Assembly: GCF_900187015.1 (NCBI RefSeq)
Contig: NZ_LT906479.1
Coordinates: 5,084,001-5,148,000, forward strand
Direction: 5' to 3'
DNA length: 64,000 nucleotides
DNA from: Serratia ficaria
GTDB taxonomy: Bacteria; Pseudomonadota; Gammaproteobacteria; Enterobacterales; Enterobacteriaceae
The notes below the pieces were generated by a model. It made no database searches and was not told where the DNA came from. It saw only the letters and a program-made list of their open reading frames with translations. Positions 29,537 through 40,076 of the stretch are shown here, piece after piece. Position 1 is the first letter of the stretch, and every line of letters starts with the position of its first letter. A program made the position numbers and the translations under genes.

Positions 29537-29972
29537 GATCCTCGACCCGCGCATCGGTCAGGATTTCCCGCTACCGACCTACGCCACCCCTGGCTCCGCC
29601 GGCCTGGACCTGCGCGCCTGCCTGGACAGCGCGGTGGAACTGGCGCCGGGTGAAACCACGCTGCTGCCTACCGGCCTGGCGATTCATATCGCCGACGCCA
29701 GCCTGGCTGCGGTGATCCTGCCGCGCTCCGGCCTCGGTCATAAACACGGCGTGGTGCTGGGCAACCTGGTCGGCCTGATCGACTCCGATTATCAGGGCCA
29801 GCTGATGGTGTCCGTTTGGAACCGCGGCCAGAAGTCCTTCACCATCGAGCCGGGCGAACGCATTGCGCAGATGGTGTTCGTGCCGGTAGTGCAGGCCGAA
29901 TTCAATCTGGTGGAAGAGTTCGACAGCAGCGAACGTGGCGCCGGCGGCTTTGGCCACTCGGGCCGCCACTAA
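29517..29972 (+). CDS. dut: dUTP diphosphatase (dUTPase)
   Basis: Dut hydrolyses dUTP to dUMP, keeping uracil out of DNA and feeding thymidylate synthesis. ATG 29517 ([20 protein letters not shown]) gives 151 aa; an adjacent ATG at 29514 is also in frame. The five trimeric-dUTPase motifs are present: [42 protein letters not shown] and the C-terminal lid [10 protein letters not shown]. It overlaps the end of coaBC, the usual enteric arrangement. Confidence 0.97.
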   Translation: MKKIDVKILDPRIGQDFPLPTYATPGSAGLDLRACLDSAVELAPGETTLLPTGLAIHIADASLAAVILPRSGLGHKHGVVLGNLVGLIDSDYQGQLMVSVWNRGQKSFTIEPGERIAQMVFVPVVQAEFNLVEEFDSSERGAGGFGHSGRH

Positions 29973-30230
29973 GCGCCGCCCGATAAACGCAGGCCGACAG
30001 GGAAATGTCGTCTGAAATCTTGCCGCCCCGGAGAGAAGGACAGCTCCACGGCAAGGTTTGTCAGGCAACGGTTACAGCGCAAGCAGGCAGCGCGGAGAAC
30101 AAGGGTCGTTAAGACCGCTGACCCCAGCATCGTAAAAAAGCTATCACATAAGCCGCACAGAGTTTTCTCTGCAGCGGCCGGTGCGCGGGTTTCCGTCAGT
30201 TAAGCAGTTTTAGCAAGGGTCTAATCAGAC

Positions 30231-30827
30231 ATGGCAGAAAAAGAAAATACCAAAAGGAACCGGCGCGAGGAAATATTGCAGGCGTTAGCCCAGATGCTGG
30301 AATCCAGCGACGGCAGCCAGCGTATCACCACCGCCAAGCTTGCCGCTAACGTCGGTGTCTCCGAAGCTGCGCTGTATCGGCATTTTCCCAGTAAAACGAA
30401 GATGTTCGACAGCCTGATCGAGTTTATTGAAGACAGCCTGATCACCCGCATCAACCTGATTTTACAGGACGAAAAAGAGACGTTTAACCGCCTGCGCCTG
30501 ATTTTGCTGCTGGTGCTGGGCTTTGCGGAACGCAACCCGGGGCTGACGCGCATCATGACCGGCCACGCGCTGATGTTTGAGCAGGACCGCCTGCAGGGCC
30601 GCATCAACCAGCTGTTCGAACGCATCGAGGCGCAGCTGCGCCAGGTGCTGAAGGAGCGCAAGCTGAGGGAAGGGAAAGGCTTTATCGTCGATGAGACGCT
30701 GCTGGCCAGCCAACTGCTGGCGTTCTGCGAAGGCATGCTGTCGCGCTACGTGCGCTCCGAATTCCGCTACCGCCCCACGCAGGAATTCGACGGCCGCTGG
30801 CCGCTGTTGGCGGCTCAGCTGCAGTAA
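30231..30827 (+). CDS. slmA: Nucleoid occlusion factor SlmA
   Basis: SlmA is a TetR-family DNA-binding protein that blocks FtsZ assembly over the nucleoid. It is 198 aa, the E. coli length. The N-terminal HTH is at residues 30-55 ([20 protein letters not shown]), followed by [20 protein letters not shown]. The ligand/FtsZ-binding helical domain contains [21 protein letters not shown] 258-bp gap separates it from dut; I see no convincing terminator or promoter in that gap. The gene ends in a strong bidirectional terminator shared with pyrE. Confidence 0.96.
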   Translation: MAEKENTKRNRREEILQALAQMLESSDGSQRITTAKLAANVGVSEAALYRHFPSKTKMFDSLIEFIEDSLITRINLILQDEKETFNRLRLILLLVLGFAERNPGLTRIMTGHALMFEQDRLQGRINQLFERIEAQLRQVLKERKLREGKGFIVDETLLASQLLAFCEGMLSRYVRSEFRYRPTQEFDGRWPLLAAQLQ

Positions 30828-30828
30828 C

Positions 30829-30858
30829 AACAACGCCGGGCGCCCGCCCGGCGTTGTT
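30829..30858. terminator. Bidirectional terminator between slmA and pyrE
   Basis: A perfect 14-bp stem (AACAACGCCGGGCG / CGCCCGGCGTTGTT) around a two-base minimal loop lies between the convergent genes. T-tracts are short on both sides. Confidence 0.8.
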
Positions 30859-30861
30859 ACT

Positions 30862-31503
30862 TTAGACGCCGTACTGCTCGCGATAGGCGCGCACCGCCGC
30901 CAGGCTCGCCGCCATTTCCGGCTTCTCTTCCAGATACGTAATCAAATCCTTCAGCGTCACGATAGAGATCACCTTGCAGTGATAGTCACGCTCCACTTCC
31001 TGAATGGCGGAAATATCCGCGCGGCCGCGTTCCTGACGGTCGAGCGAGATCAGCACGCCCGCCAGGGTTGCGCCGCTGGCGCCGATAATTTCCATCGACT
31101 CGCGGATCGCGGTGCCTGCGGTGATCACATCGTCCACCAGCATCACGCGGCCCTGCAGCGGGCTGCCCACCAGCGTGCCGCCTTCGCCATGGGTCTTGGC
31201 TTCCTTGCGGTTAAAGCAGTAAGGCACATCGCGCTCGTGATGTTCCGCCAGCGCCACCGCCGTGGTGGTGGCGATCGGAATGCCTTTATACGCCGGCCCA
31301 AACAGCAGATCGAAATCAATGCCGGAGTCCATCAGCGCTTCGGCGTAAAAACGCCCTAACAGCGCGAGATCACGCCCGGTATTAAACAGGCCGGCGTTGA
31401 AGAAATATGGGCTGGTGCGGCCGGATTTCAGGGTGAACTCGCCGAATTTCAATACCTGCTTGTTAAGCGCGAACTCGATAAACTGGCGCTGATAGGCTTT
31501 CAT
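30862..31503 (-). CDS. pyrE: Orotate phosphoribosyltransferase
   Basis: PyrE converts orotate and PRPP to orotidine 5'-monophosphate in pyrimidine synthesis. It is 213 aa, the E. coli length, starting [20 protein letters not shown]. The PRPP-binding motif [18 protein letters not shown] is near residue 119, and the flexible loop EAKTHGEGG is near 103. It lies downstream of rph with an attenuator hairpin between them, the same regulatory layout as in E. coli. Confidence 0.97.
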   Translation of the reverse strand: MKAYQRQFIEFALNKQVLKFGEFTLKSGRTSPYFFNAGLFNTGRDLALLGRFYAEALMDSGIDFDLLFGPAYKGIPIATTTAVALAEHHERDVPYCFNRKEAKTHGEGGTLVGSPLQGRVMLVDDVITAGTAIRESMEIIGASGATLAGVLISLDRQERGRADISAIQEVERDYHCKVISIVTLKDLITYLEEKPEMAASLAAVRAYREQYGV

Positions 31504-31563
31504 TACTGCTTCTCCTCGTCTGGTCTTGATGTCTTGTTGGTGCCGCCGCCCGATCTGCGGGCG

Positions 31564-31590
31564 TAAAAAAGGCGACTTCTCAGTCGCCTT
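31564..31590 (-). promoter_or_regulatory. pyrE attenuator (rph-pyrE intercistronic terminator)
   Basis: On the minus strand AAGGCGAC-TGAGAA-GTCGCC is followed by TTTTTTA. It begins 7 bases after the rph stop and precedes pyrE by about 60 bases. In E. coli the same element gives UTP-sensitive attenuation: ribosomes finishing rph close behind polymerase prevent the hairpin from forming. Confidence 0.85.
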
Positions 31591-31596
31591 GAAAAA

Positions 31597-32313
31597 TCAG
31601 TCCGCCAGCGCCGCTTTCTGCGCCTGGAAGATGGTTTCGATGCCCCCTCGGGCCAGCGCCAATAGCGCCAGCAGCTCATCGTGGCTGAACGGCTCGCCTT
31701 CGGCGGTGCCCTGCACTTCGATCATGCGGCCGTCTTCCATCATCACCACGTTCATGTCGGTTTCCGCTGCGGAGTCTTCAACATACTCCAGGTCGCACAG
31801 CGCTTCGCCGTTGACGATGCCGACGGACACCGCCGCCACCAGCCCTTTCATCGGGTTGGCTTTCAGCTTGCCGTTGGCCACCAGCGCATTCAGCGCATCG
31901 GCCAGCGCCACGCAGGCGCCGGAAATGGAGGCGGTGCGGGTACCGCCGTCGGCCTGCAGGACGTCGCAGTCCAGGGTGATGGTGAACTCACCGAGCTTTT
32001 TCAGATCGACCGCGGCGCGCAGCGAGCGGGCGATCAGGCGCTGGATTTCCAGGGTACGGCCGCCCTGCTTGCCTTTGGCGGCTTCGCGCGCATTGCGGCT
32101 GTGGGTAGAGCGCGGCAGCATGCCGTACTCCGCGGTGATCCACCCCTGGCCCTGGCCTTTCAGGAAGCGCGGAACGCCCTCTTCTACCGTGGCGGTGCAC
32201 AAAACTTTGGTATCGCCAAACTCAACCAGCACTGAGCCTTCTGCGTGTTTGGTATAGTGACGGGTCAGTGTCAGTGGGCGAACGTGTTGTGGTGCTCTGC
32301 CTGCAGGACGCAT
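31597..32313 (-). CDS. rph: Ribonuclease PH, intact
   Basis: RNase PH is a phosphate-dependent 3'-5' exoribonuclease that trims tRNA 3' ends. It is 238 aa and full length, with no sign of the frameshift known from E. coli K-12. Conserved segments are [22 protein letters not shown] sequence at residues 20-38, [20 protein letters not shown] near 70-90, and [20 protein letters not shown] near 115-135. It is the promoter-proximal gene of rph-pyrE, and its translation end sets the pyrE attenuation. Confidence 0.96.
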   Translation of the reverse strand: MRPAGRAPQHVRPLTLTRHYTKHAEGSVLVEFGDTKVLCTATVEEGVPRFLKGQGQGWITAEYGMLPRSTHSRNAREAAKGKQGGRTLEIQRLIARSLRAAVDLKKLGEFTITLDCDVLQADGGTRTASISGACVALADALNALVANGKLKANPMKGLVAAVSVGIVNGEALCDLEYVEDSAAETDMNVVMMEDGRMIEVQGTAEGEPFSHDELLALLALARGGIETIFQAQKAALAD

Positions 32314-32350
32314 GGGCTTTCTCCGGCTTCAAATCAACTATTGGCTGCGC

Positions 32351-32379
32351 ATTATACGGGCTTCGTGACGTAATGCCTA
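32351..32379 (-). promoter_or_regulatory. Likely sigma-70 promoter of rph-pyrE
   Basis: On the minus strand TATAAT (32356-32351) is preceded, with 17-base spacing, by TAGGCA (32379-32374). It sits in the 125-bp gap divergent from yicC. A second TATAAT on the plus strand at 32401-32406 probably serves yicC, but its -35 is poor. Confidence 0.65.
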
Positions 32380-32438
32380 TCCTGCCCGCAGCGGCGACGC
32401 TATAATCGCCCCATCTTTTCCTATTACGGGTACGCACA

Positions 32439-33302
32439 ATGATCCGCAGCATGACCGCCTACGCCCGGCGTGAAATCAAGGGTGAATGGGGCAGCGCAGC
32501 CTGGGAGCTGCGTTCCGTTAACCAGCGTTACTTAGAAACCTACATCCGCCTGCCGGAACAATTCCGCAGCCTTGAGCCGGTGATCCGCGAACGTATCCGT
32601 GGCCGTCTGACCCGTGGCAAAGTCGAGTGCAACCTGCGCTTCGAACTGGACCCGAGCGCGCAAAGCTCGATGATCCTGAACGAAAAACTGGCCAAACAGC
32701 TGGTCGAAGCCGCCAACTGGGTGAAAATGCAGAGCGACGAAGGGGAAATCGATCCGATCGACGTACTGCGCTGGCCGGGCGTGATGTCCGCTCAGGAACA
32801 GGATCTGGACGCCATCAGCGCCGAGCTGATGCAGGCGCTGGACGGCGCGCTGGATGACTTCATCGCCGCGCGCGAAAGCGAAGGCACCGCGCTGAAAGCC
32901 CTGATCGAGCAGCGTCTCGACGGCGTCAGCGCCGAGGTGGTCAAGGTGCGCGCCCAGATGCCGAACATTCTGCAGTGGCAGCGCGAGCGTCTGGTCAGCA
33001 AGCTGGAAGAAGCCCAGGTGCAGTTGGAAAACACCCGCCTGGAGCAAGAGCTGGTGCTGATGGCGCAGCGCATCGACGTGGCCGAAGAGCTGGACCGCCT
33101 GGAAGCGCACGTGAAGGAAACGCGCAACATCCTGAAGAAAAAAGAAGCCGTGGGCCGTCGCCTCGACTTTATGATGCAAGAGTTCAACCGCGAATCGAAT
33201 ACGCTGGCTTCCAAATCGATCAATGCCGAGGTCACTACCTCCGCTATCGAGCTGAAGGTGCTGATCGAGCAGATGCGCGAGCAGATCCAGAACATCGAAT
33301 GA
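32439..33302 (+). CDS. yicC: YicC family endoribonuclease
   Basis: A 287-aa YicC family protein starting MIRSMTAYARREIKGEWGSA. The N-terminal half contains WELRSVNQRYLETYIRLPEQ and RGRLTRGKVECNLRF. The C-terminal DUF1732-type half contains EELDRLEAHVKETR and GRRLDFMMQEFNRESNTLAS, ending KVLIEQMREQIQNIE. Recent work describes YicC proteins as endoribonucleases, and in E. coli it was linked to decay of the small RNA RyhB. It is divergent from rph, downstream of a TATAAT at 32401, and ends in its own terminator. Confidence 0.93.
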   Translation: MIRSMTAYARREIKGEWGSAAWELRSVNQRYLETYIRLPEQFRSLEPVIRERIRGRLTRGKVECNLRFELDPSAQSSMILNEKLAKQLVEAANWVKMQSDEGEIDPIDVLRWPGVMSAQEQDLDAISAELMQALDGALDDFIAARESEGTALKALIEQRLDGVSAEVVKVRAQMPNILQWQRERLVSKLEEAQVQLENTRLEQELVLMAQRIDVAEELDRLEAHVKETRNILKKKEAVGRRLDFMMQEFNRESNTLASKSINAEVTTSAIELKVLIEQMREQIQNIE

Positions 33303-33318
33303 TCCCGCTTCGCCTTAT

Positions 33319-33345
33319 CAAGCCCGCGCTATGCGGGCTTTTTTA
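33319..33345 (+). terminator. Terminator after yicC
   Basis: AGCCCGC / GCGGGCT stem with a short GCTAT loop followed by TTTTTAT, 18 bases after the yicC stop. Confidence 0.9.
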
Positions 33346-33562
33346 TCGCCGCAGGTTGCAGGTTAGCGCCGCCAGCGCGATGCCCGACACCGGCGTTGAT
33401 TTTGTTTATGAAAAACTGCCGAGCCGCGGGCCGGAATGACAATCGGCACCTTATCCCGCATACGATAAGTATTTTGTTCCAATTATCACGTAAGGTAATG
33501 AAAGGTCGACAAAGCTGTGGCTAAATGTGTTTTTTCCTGCCCGTTAGCCGTACGGACTCTTT

Positions 33563-34747
33563 ATGCCGCAAATTCTGCAATTTATTATGGCCCTGGTGGT
33601 GATCATCGCCCTGGCGCTGTTGGTCAGCAATGACCGCAAAAAAATCCGCCTGCGTTACATCATTCAGCTGCTGGTGATCGAGGGCGCACTGGCCTACTTC
33701 TTCCTGCATTCAGCCAGCGGCCTCAGCGTGGTCAAGCACGTCGCCGGCTTCTTCGAAATTCTGCTCACCTACGCCGCGCAAGGTTCGGAATTTGTGTTTG
33801 GCGGCATGAGCAAAGACGGCATGGCGTTCATCTTCCTCGGCGTGTTGTGCCCGATAATCTTTATTTCCGCGCTGATCGGCATTTTGCAGCATTTCCGCAT
33901 TCTGCCGCTGGTTATCCGCCTGGTCGGCACCCTGTTGTCCAAGGTCAACGGCATGGGCAAGCTGGAATCGTTCAACGCCGTCAGCACCCTGGTGCTGGGG
34001 CAATCGGAAAACTTCATCGCCTACAAGGGGATCATCGGCGATATCTCGCCGCGCCGCATGTACACCATGGCCGCCACCGCCATGTCGACGGTATCGATGT
34101 CGATCGTCGGCGCCTATATGTCGATGATCGACGCCCAATACGTGGTGGCGGCGCTGATCCTCAACATGTTCAGCACCTTCATTATCCTCTCGATCATCAA
34201 CCCCTATCAGGTCGAAGACGAACCGGAGCTGAAGCTGAGCAAGCTGCATGAAGACCAGAGCTTCTTCGAAATGCTGGGCGAATATATCCTGGCCGGCTTC
34301 AAGATTGCGATGATTATCGCCGCGATGCTGATCGGTTTTATTGCGCTGATCTCCGCCGTCAACGCGCTGTTCTCCGCCGTATTCGGCATCAGCTTCCAGC
34401 AGATCCTGGGCTATGTGTTCTATCCGCTGGCCTGGCTGATCGGTATTCCGGCACAGGACGCGCTGCGGGCCGGCAGCATCATGGCGACCAAGCTGGTGGC
34501 CAATGAATTTGTGGCGATGATCGAACTGAAAAAAATCGCCGCAGAGATGACGCCGCGCGGGTTGGGCATCCTGTCGGTGTTCCTGGTATCGTTCGCCAAC
34601 TTTGCCTCTATCGGCATCGTCGCCGGGGCGATCAAAGGGTTGAACGAACGCCAGGGCAACGTGGTTTCCCGCTTTGGCCTGAAGCTGGTTTACGGCGCCA
34701 CGTTGGTCAGCCTGCTGTCGGCCGCCGTCGCCGGGCTGGTGCTGTAA
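33563..34747 (+). CDS. NupC-type concentrative nucleoside transporter
   Basis: A 394-aa polytopic inner-membrane protein of the CNT family, similar over its whole length to E. coli NupC (400 aa), a proton-nucleoside symporter. Signatures are [52 protein letters not shown] and [18 protein letters not shown]. The C-terminal region contains [20 protein letters not shown]. It starts with three hydrophobic helices and has roughly ten in all. It may be nupC itself or a paralogue; E. coli nupC maps elsewhere, so I leave the symbol open. In E. coli this interval (yicC to gmk) holds dinD and ligB instead. Confidence 0.9.
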   Translation: MPQILQFIMALVVIIALALLVSNDRKKIRLRYIIQLLVIEGALAYFFLHSASGLSVVKHVAGFFEILLTYAAQGSEFVFGGMSKDGMAFIFLGVLCPIIFISALIGILQHFRILPLVIRLVGTLLSKVNGMGKLESFNAVSTLVLGQSENFIAYKGIIGDISPRRMYTMAATAMSTVSMSIVGAYMSMIDAQYVVAALILNMFSTFIILSIINPYQVEDEPELKLSKLHEDQSFFEMLGEYILAGFKIAMIIAAMLIGFIALISAVNALFSAVFGISFQQILGYVFYPLAWLIGIPAQDALRAGSIMATKLVANEFVAMIELKKIAAEMTPRGLGILSVFLVSFANFASIGIVAGAIKGLNERQGNVVSRFGLKLVYGATLVSLLSAAVAGLVL

Positions 34748-34752
34748 TCGCC

Positions 34753-34776
34753 TATCCCGGCCTGAAGGCCGGGATA
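34753..34776. terminator. Hairpin between the nupC-like gene and the DUF3574 gene
   Basis: TATCCCGGCC / GGCCGGGATA is a perfect 10-bp stem with a TGAA tetraloop between convergent genes. It lacks a long T-tract. Confidence 0.65.
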
Positions 34777-34780
34777 ACCA

Positions 34781-35194
34781 TCAAAACGTCACGCACACCG
34801 GCGCATCCACCCGCATCACCGAATCCTGCGCAAACTGCTGCTTATAGCCGCTGCGCAGGGCTTCGATATTCCCCTCGCTCGCCTTGCCCGGCGTGTGGAT
34901 CAGCATCAGCGCCTTGCTGTTCTCTCGCGCCAGCTTGCCGTCATTGCCCAGCCACTGCCCCCTGGCGTCAAACACCGAAAGCCCGTCTCTAAACCGCGGC
35001 GTCACCTGCCGATCGACAAAGGTTTGCCATTCGGCGGCGCTAATCACCGGCCCCGCCGGGCGGTTAAGGCCGAAGTAGAGCGTGGTTTGCACCATGGGAT
35101 CGCCAATGCTGCAGGTGGGCGTTGCCGGCGCGGCGCAGCCGCTCAGCAAGATGGCGGCCGTCAGCGCCGCAGTCAGCCTGGGGGAAAGGGTCAT
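34781..35194 (-). CDS. DUF3574-type lipoprotein
   Basis: Starting at ATG 35194 (MTLSPRLTAALTAAIL) gives 137 aa with a lipobox LLSGC and the modified Cys near residue 21. The frame extends to 35245 without conservation. The mature part contains TTLYFGLNRPAGPVISAAEW, FVDRQVTPRFRDGLSVFDA and GQWLGNDGKLARENSKALML, the pattern of the DUF3574 family of small secreted proteins. A pair of cysteines (C29 region and near the C-terminus, APVCVTF) could form a disulfide. The function is unknown to me. It stands alone, convergent with the transporter gene. Confidence 0.75.
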   Translation of the reverse strand: MTLSPRLTAALTAAILLSGCAAPATPTCSIGDPMVQTTLYFGLNRPAGPVISAAEWQTFVDRQVTPRFRDGLSVFDARGQWLGNDGKLARENSKALMLIHTPGKASEGNIEALRSGYKQQFAQDSVMRVDAPVCVTF

Positions 35195-35461
35195 GATGTC
35201 GTGGTTCCTCGTCGAAAAACGTTGGGGCATGGGCATCGCATGCAAAAAGCATAGTCAGCAGCGGAAACTAACGCGAAATTTCTAATGCGTACGGTAAGGG
35301 TACAATGTTAAAAAATGCAGCCGGCAAGAACGAAAACGCCAAGTATAATTAGATAAAATAATCCGAAAAGCCATTGGTGAAAAAAACTCAGTGGCGTTGC
35401 TCCCCGGCGAAGATTACCCTGCCGGCCTTGATGTTTATCCCAGCCACCCTGTGAAAATCTT

Positions 35462-36079
35462 ATGTTACTGAGCATTCTTTATATCATCGGCATCACTGCC
35501 GAAGCCATGACCGGCGCTCTGGCCGCCGGGCGCCGCCAAATGGACATGTTTGGCGTGATTATCATCGCCTCGGTCACGGCGATCGGCGGCGGCTCGGTAC
35601 GCGATATGCTGCTCGGGCATTTCCCGCTGGGCTGGGTCAAACATCCCGAGTATATCGTCATCGTCGCCATTGCGGCGATCGTCACCACCTGGGTGGCGCC
35701 GCTGATGCGCCACCTGCGCCGTCTGTTTTTGGTGCTGGACGCCGTCGGCCTGATCGTATTTTCCATCATAGGCGCGCAGGTGGCGCGGGATATGGGGCAC
35801 AGCGCGATCATCGCCGCGATCGCCGCGGTGATCACCGGCGTGTTCGGCGGCGTGCTGCGCGACATGTTCTGCAACCGCATCCCGTTGGTCTTCCAGAAGG
35901 AAATCTACGCCGGCATCTCCTTCAGCGCCGCCTGGCTGTATATCGGCCTGCAACACCTGAGCCTGCCGCATAACCTGGTGGTGATCATCACCCTGGTGGC
36001 CGGGCTGAGCGCACGCCTGATCGCCCTGCGTTTCCGCCTTGGCCTGCCGGTATTCAACTATCAGCATCCGGATCACTGA
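35462..36079 (+). CDS. yicG: TRIC-family membrane protein YicG
   Basis: A 205-aa inner-membrane protein with seven hydrophobic segments built from two repeats of three, the UPF0126/TRIC cation-channel fold. Conserved glycine-rich motifs are [20 protein letters not shown] near residue 40 and [20 protein letters not shown] near 125. Both repeats carry the GGxxRD signature that is conserved in the family. E. coli YicG has been linked to glycine utilisation, but transport substrates are not settled. TATAAT at 35344-35349 may belong to its promoter. Confidence 0.92.
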   Translation: MLLSILYIIGITAEAMTGALAAGRRQMDMFGVIIIASVTAIGGGSVRDMLLGHFPLGWVKHPEYIVIVAIAAIVTTWVAPLMRHLRRLFLVLDAVGLIVFSIIGAQVARDMGHSAIIAAIAAVITGVFGGVLRDMFCNRIPLVFQKEIYAGISFSAAWLYIGLQHLSLPHNLVVIITLVAGLSARLIALRFRLGLPVFNYQHPDH

Positions 36080-36194
36080 TCGCGCGGCGGCGATAGCGCC
36101 GCCGTACGATGCAAAACCACGGAAATTTCCCGATACGCTGCGCAAATCCGCCATTTTGACGTTTTTTCAGCACAAAGCCGCGGGCAAAATGCGA

Positions 36195-36915
<721 letters not shown>

Positions 36916-36969
36916 AGGCAGTTTCAGTATTATGCCCAGTCTTTTCGTCACCTGTGGAGTAGCACAAAT

Positions 36970-37245
36970 ATGGCACGCGTAACTGTTCAAGACGCTGTAG
37001 AGAAAATTGGTAACCGTTTTGACCTGGTGTTGGTCGCTGCTCGTCGGGCGCGTCAGATCCAGACCGGCGGCAAAGATGCACTGGTTCCGGAAGAGAACGA
37101 CAAGTATACCGTTATCGCCCTGCGCGAAATCGAAGAAGGCCTGATCACCAGCCAGATCCTCGATGTGCGTGAGCGCCAGGAGCAGCAAGAGCAGGAAGCC
37201 GCAGAGATCCAAGCGGTTACCGCGATTGCTGAAGGTCGTCGTTAA
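36970..37245 (+). CDS. rpoZ: RNA polymerase omega subunit
   Basis: Omega is a 91-aa chaperone-like subunit that wraps the beta' C-terminus and forms part of a ppGpp binding site. The start [20 protein letters not shown] and the helix [20 protein letters not shown] are essentially the E. coli sequence. It lies 54 bp after gmk and 18 bp before spoT, consistent with the conserved operon. Confidence 0.98.
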   Translation: MARVTVQDAVEKIGNRFDLVLVAARRARQIQTGGKDALVPEENDKYTVIALREIEEGLITSQILDVRERQEQQEQEAAEIQAVTAIAEGRR

Positions 37246-37263
37246 TTAGACTGCGAGTCTGCC

Positions 37264-39375
37264 TTGTACCTGTTTGAAAGCCTGAATCTGCTGATTCAAC
37301 GTTACCTGCCTGAGGAGCAGATTAAGCGCCTCAAACAGGCATACCTCGTTGCACGTGATGCCCACGAGGGACAGACACGCTCCAGCGGTGAGCCCTACAT
37401 TACTCACCCGGTCGCCGTGGCCTGCATTCTGGCGGAAATGCGTCTCGATCACGAGACGCTGATGGCAGCCCTGCTGCACGACGTCATCGAAGACACCCCG
37501 GCCACCTATCAGGATATGGAACAGCTGTTCGGCAAGAGCGTCGCCGAACTGGTTGAAGGCGTATCCAAGCTCGACAAGCTGAAGTTCCAGGATAAAAAAG
37601 AAGCGCAGGCGGAAAACTTCCGCAAGATGATCATGGCGATGGTGCAGGATATCCGCGTCGTGCTGATCAAGCTGGCTGACCGTACGCACAACATGCGCAC
37701 CCTCGGCTCGCTGCGCCCCGACAAACGGCGGCGCATCGCGCGTGAAACCCTGGAAATCTACAGCCCGTTGGCCCACCGCCTGGGTATTCACCACCTGAAA
37801 ACCGAGCTGGAAGAGCTGGGCTTTGAGGCGCTGTACCCGAACCGCTACCGCGTGATCAAAGAAGTGGTGAAAGCCGCACGCGGCAACCGTAAGGAGATGA
37901 TTCAAAAAATCCTCTCCGAGATCGAAGGGCGGTTGACCGAGGCCGGCATTCCCTGCCGCGTCAGCGGGCGGGAAAAACACCTCTACTCCATCTACCTCAA
38001 GATGCACCTGAAAGAGCAGCGCTTCCATTCGATTATGGATATTTACGCGTTCCGGGTGATCGTGAAAGAGGTGGATACCTGCTATCGGGTGCTCGGTCAG
38101 GTTCACAGCCTGTATAAACCGCGTCCGGGCCGGGTAAAAGACTATATCGCCATTCCCAAGGCCAACGGCTATCAATCGCTGCATACTTCGCTGATCGGCC
38201 CGCACGGCGTGCCGGTAGAAGTGCAGATCCGTACCGAAGACATGGATCAGATGGCCGAAATGGGGGTCGCCGCGCACTGGGCTTATAAAGAAAAAGAACA
38301 GGGCGAGACCGGCACCACCGCACAAATCCGCGCCCAGCGCTGGATGCAGAGCCTGCTGGAGCTGCAGCAAAGCGCCGGCAGCTCGTTCGAATTTATCGAG
38401 AGCGTCAAATCCGATCTGTTCCCGGATGAGATTTACGTTTTCACCCCGGAAGGCCGCATCGTCGAACTGCCCGCCGGCGCGACGCCGGTCGACTTCGCCT
38501 ATGCGGTGCATACCGATATCGGCCATGCCTGCGTCGGCGCGCGCGTCGATCGCCAGCCGTATCCGCTGTCGCAGTCGCTGACCAGCGGCCAGACGGTAGA
38601 GATCATCACCGCGCCGGGCGCGCGGCCAAACGCCGCCTGGCTGAATTTTGTCGTCAGCTCCAAGGCGCGCGCCAAAATCCGCCAGATGCTGAAAAACCTC
38701 AAGCGCGACGACTCGGTCGGCCTCGGCCGCCGTTTGCTGAACCATGCGCTGGGCGGCAGCCGCAAACTGGCTGAGATCCCGCAGGAAAATATCCAGCACG
38801 AGCTGGAGCGCATGAAGCTGGCGACGCTGGACGACCTGCTGGCGGAAATCGGCCTCGGCAACGCCATGAGCGTGGTGGTGGCCAAGAACCTGCAGGGCGA
38901 TCAGTCCAGCCTGGGCGCGTCTTCCGGCGTGCGCAATCTGGCGATCAAGGGCGCGGACGGCGTGCTGATCACCTTCGCCAAGTGCTGCCGGCCTATTCCG
39001 GGCGACCCGATTATCGCCCACGTCAGCCCGGGCAAAGGGCTGGTGATCCACCACGAGTCCTGCCGCAACATCCGCGGCTACCAGAAAGAGCCCGAGAAAT
39101 TCATGGCGGTAGAGTGGGATAAAGAGACCGAGCAGGAGTTCATCGCCGAGATCAAGGTGGATATGTTCAACCACCAGGGCGCGCTGGCCAACCTGACGGC
39201 GGCCATCAACGCGGCCGAGTCCAATATTCAAAGCCTGAATACCGAAGAGAAAGACGGTCGGGTTTATAGCGCCTTTATCCGCTTGACCACCCGCGATCGC
39301 ATCCATTTGGCAAACATTATGCGTAAAATCCGTATCATGCCGGATGTGATTAAAGTTAACCGCAACCGAAATTAG
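37264..39375 (+). CDS. spoT: Bifunctional (p)ppGpp synthetase/hydrolase SpoT
   Basis: SpoT degrades ppGpp and makes it weakly, under fatty-acid, iron or carbon stress. It is 703 aa with a TTG start at 37264, as in E. coli. The HD hydrolase domain contains the intact catalytic motif LMAALLHDVIEDTPATYQD near residue 65 and KLADRTHNMRTL near 140. The synthetase domain contains YSIYLKMH and GRVKDYIAIPKANGYQSLHT near 290. TGS (EIYVFTPEGRIVELPAGATP), zinc-finger-like (FAKCCRPIPGDPI) and C-terminal ACT domains follow. It is five bases before trmH. Confidence 0.97.
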   Translation: MYLFESLNLLIQRYLPEEQIKRLKQAYLVARDAHEGQTRSSGEPYITHPVAVACILAEMRLDHETLMAALLHDVIEDTPATYQDMEQLFGKSVAELVEGVSKLDKLKFQDKKEAQAENFRKMIMAMVQDIRVVLIKLADRTHNMRTLGSLRPDKRRRIARETLEIYSPLAHRLGIHHLKTELEELGFEALYPNRYRVIKEVVKAARGNRKEMIQKILSEIEGRLTEAGIPCRVSGREKHLYSIYLKMHLKEQRFHSIMDIYAFRVIVKEVDTCYRVLGQVHSLYKPRPGRVKDYIAIPKANGYQSLHTSLIGPHGVPVEVQIRTEDMDQMAEMGVAAHWAYKEKEQGETGTTAQIRAQRWMQSLLELQQSAGSSFEFIESVKSDLFPDEIYVFTPEGRIVELPAGATPVDFAYAVHTDIGHACVGARVDRQPYPLSQSLTSGQTVEIITAPGARPNAAWLNFVVSSKARAKIRQMLKNLKRDDSVGLGRRLLNHALGGSRKLAEIPQENIQHELERMKLATLDDLLAEIGLGNAMSVVVAKNLQGDQSSLGASSGVRNLAIKGADGVLITFAKCCRPIPGDPIIAHVSPGKGLVIHHESCRNIRGYQKEPEKFMAVEWDKETEQEFIAEIKVDMFNHQGALANLTAAINAAESNIQSLNTEEKDGRVYSAFIRLTTRDRIHLANIMRKIRIMPDVIKVNRNRN

Positions 39376-39380
39376 CGCTT

Positions 39381-40076
39381 ATGAGTCCTGAACGCTATGC
39401 GCGGATTTGTGAAATGCTCGCTACCCGGCAGCCGGATCTGACGGTCTGCCTGGAGCAGGTGCACAAGCCGCATAACGTCTCCGCCATTATCCGCACCGCC
39501 GACGCCGTCGGCGTGCATCAGGTGCATGCCGTGTGGCCCACCACCCGCATGCGCACCCTGGTTTCCTCCGCCGCCGGCAGCAACAGCTGGGTCAATGTCA
39601 AAACCCACCGCACCATCTCCGACGCAGTAGGCCACCTGAAAGCCCAGGGCATGCAAATTCTGGCGACCAACCTGTCCGCCCGCGCGGTCGATTTCCGCGA
39701 GGTGGATTACACCCGCCCCACCTGCGTGCTGCTGGGCCAAGAGAAAACCGGCATCACCGAAGAAGCGCTGGCGCTGGCCGATCAGGACATCGTTATTCCG
39801 ATGATCGGCATGGTGCAGTCGCTTAACGTCTCGGTGGCGTCCGCCCTGATCCTGTACGAAGCGCAGCGCCAGCGGCAAAACGCCGGCCTGTATCGCCGCG
39901 AGCGCAGCATGCTGGACGAAGAAGAGCAGCAGCGCCTGCTGTTTGAAGGCGGCTATCCGGTATTGGCCAACGTGGCCAAGCGCAAAGGGCTGCCGCGTCC
40001 GCACATCGACGAACAGGGCCAGGTGGTCGCCGACGCCGAATGGTGGGCGACCATGCAGGCGACGGTACGCAAATGA
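39381..40076 (+). CDS. trmH: tRNA (guanosine-18-2'-O)-methyltransferase TrmH
   Basis: TrmH (SpoU) methylates the 2'-OH of G18 in the D-loop of tRNAs. It is 231 aa, against 229 in E. coli. The three SPOUT motifs are present: HNVSAIIRTADAVGVHQVHA (motif 1) near residue 33, VLLGQEKTGITEEALALAD (motif 2) and MVQSLNVSVASALILYEAQR (motif 3) near 145. Its stop overlaps the recG start by four bases (ATGA). Confidence 0.97.
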   Translation: MSPERYARICEMLATRQPDLTVCLEQVHKPHNVSAIIRTADAVGVHQVHAVWPTTRMRTLVSSAAGSNSWVNVKTHRTISDAVGHLKAQGMQILATNLSARAVDFREVDYTRPTCVLLGQEKTGITEEALALADQDIVIPMIGMVQSLNVSVASALILYEAQRQRQNAGLYRRERSMLDEEEQQRLLFEGGYPVLANVAKRKGLPRPHIDEQGQVVADAEWWATMQATVRK

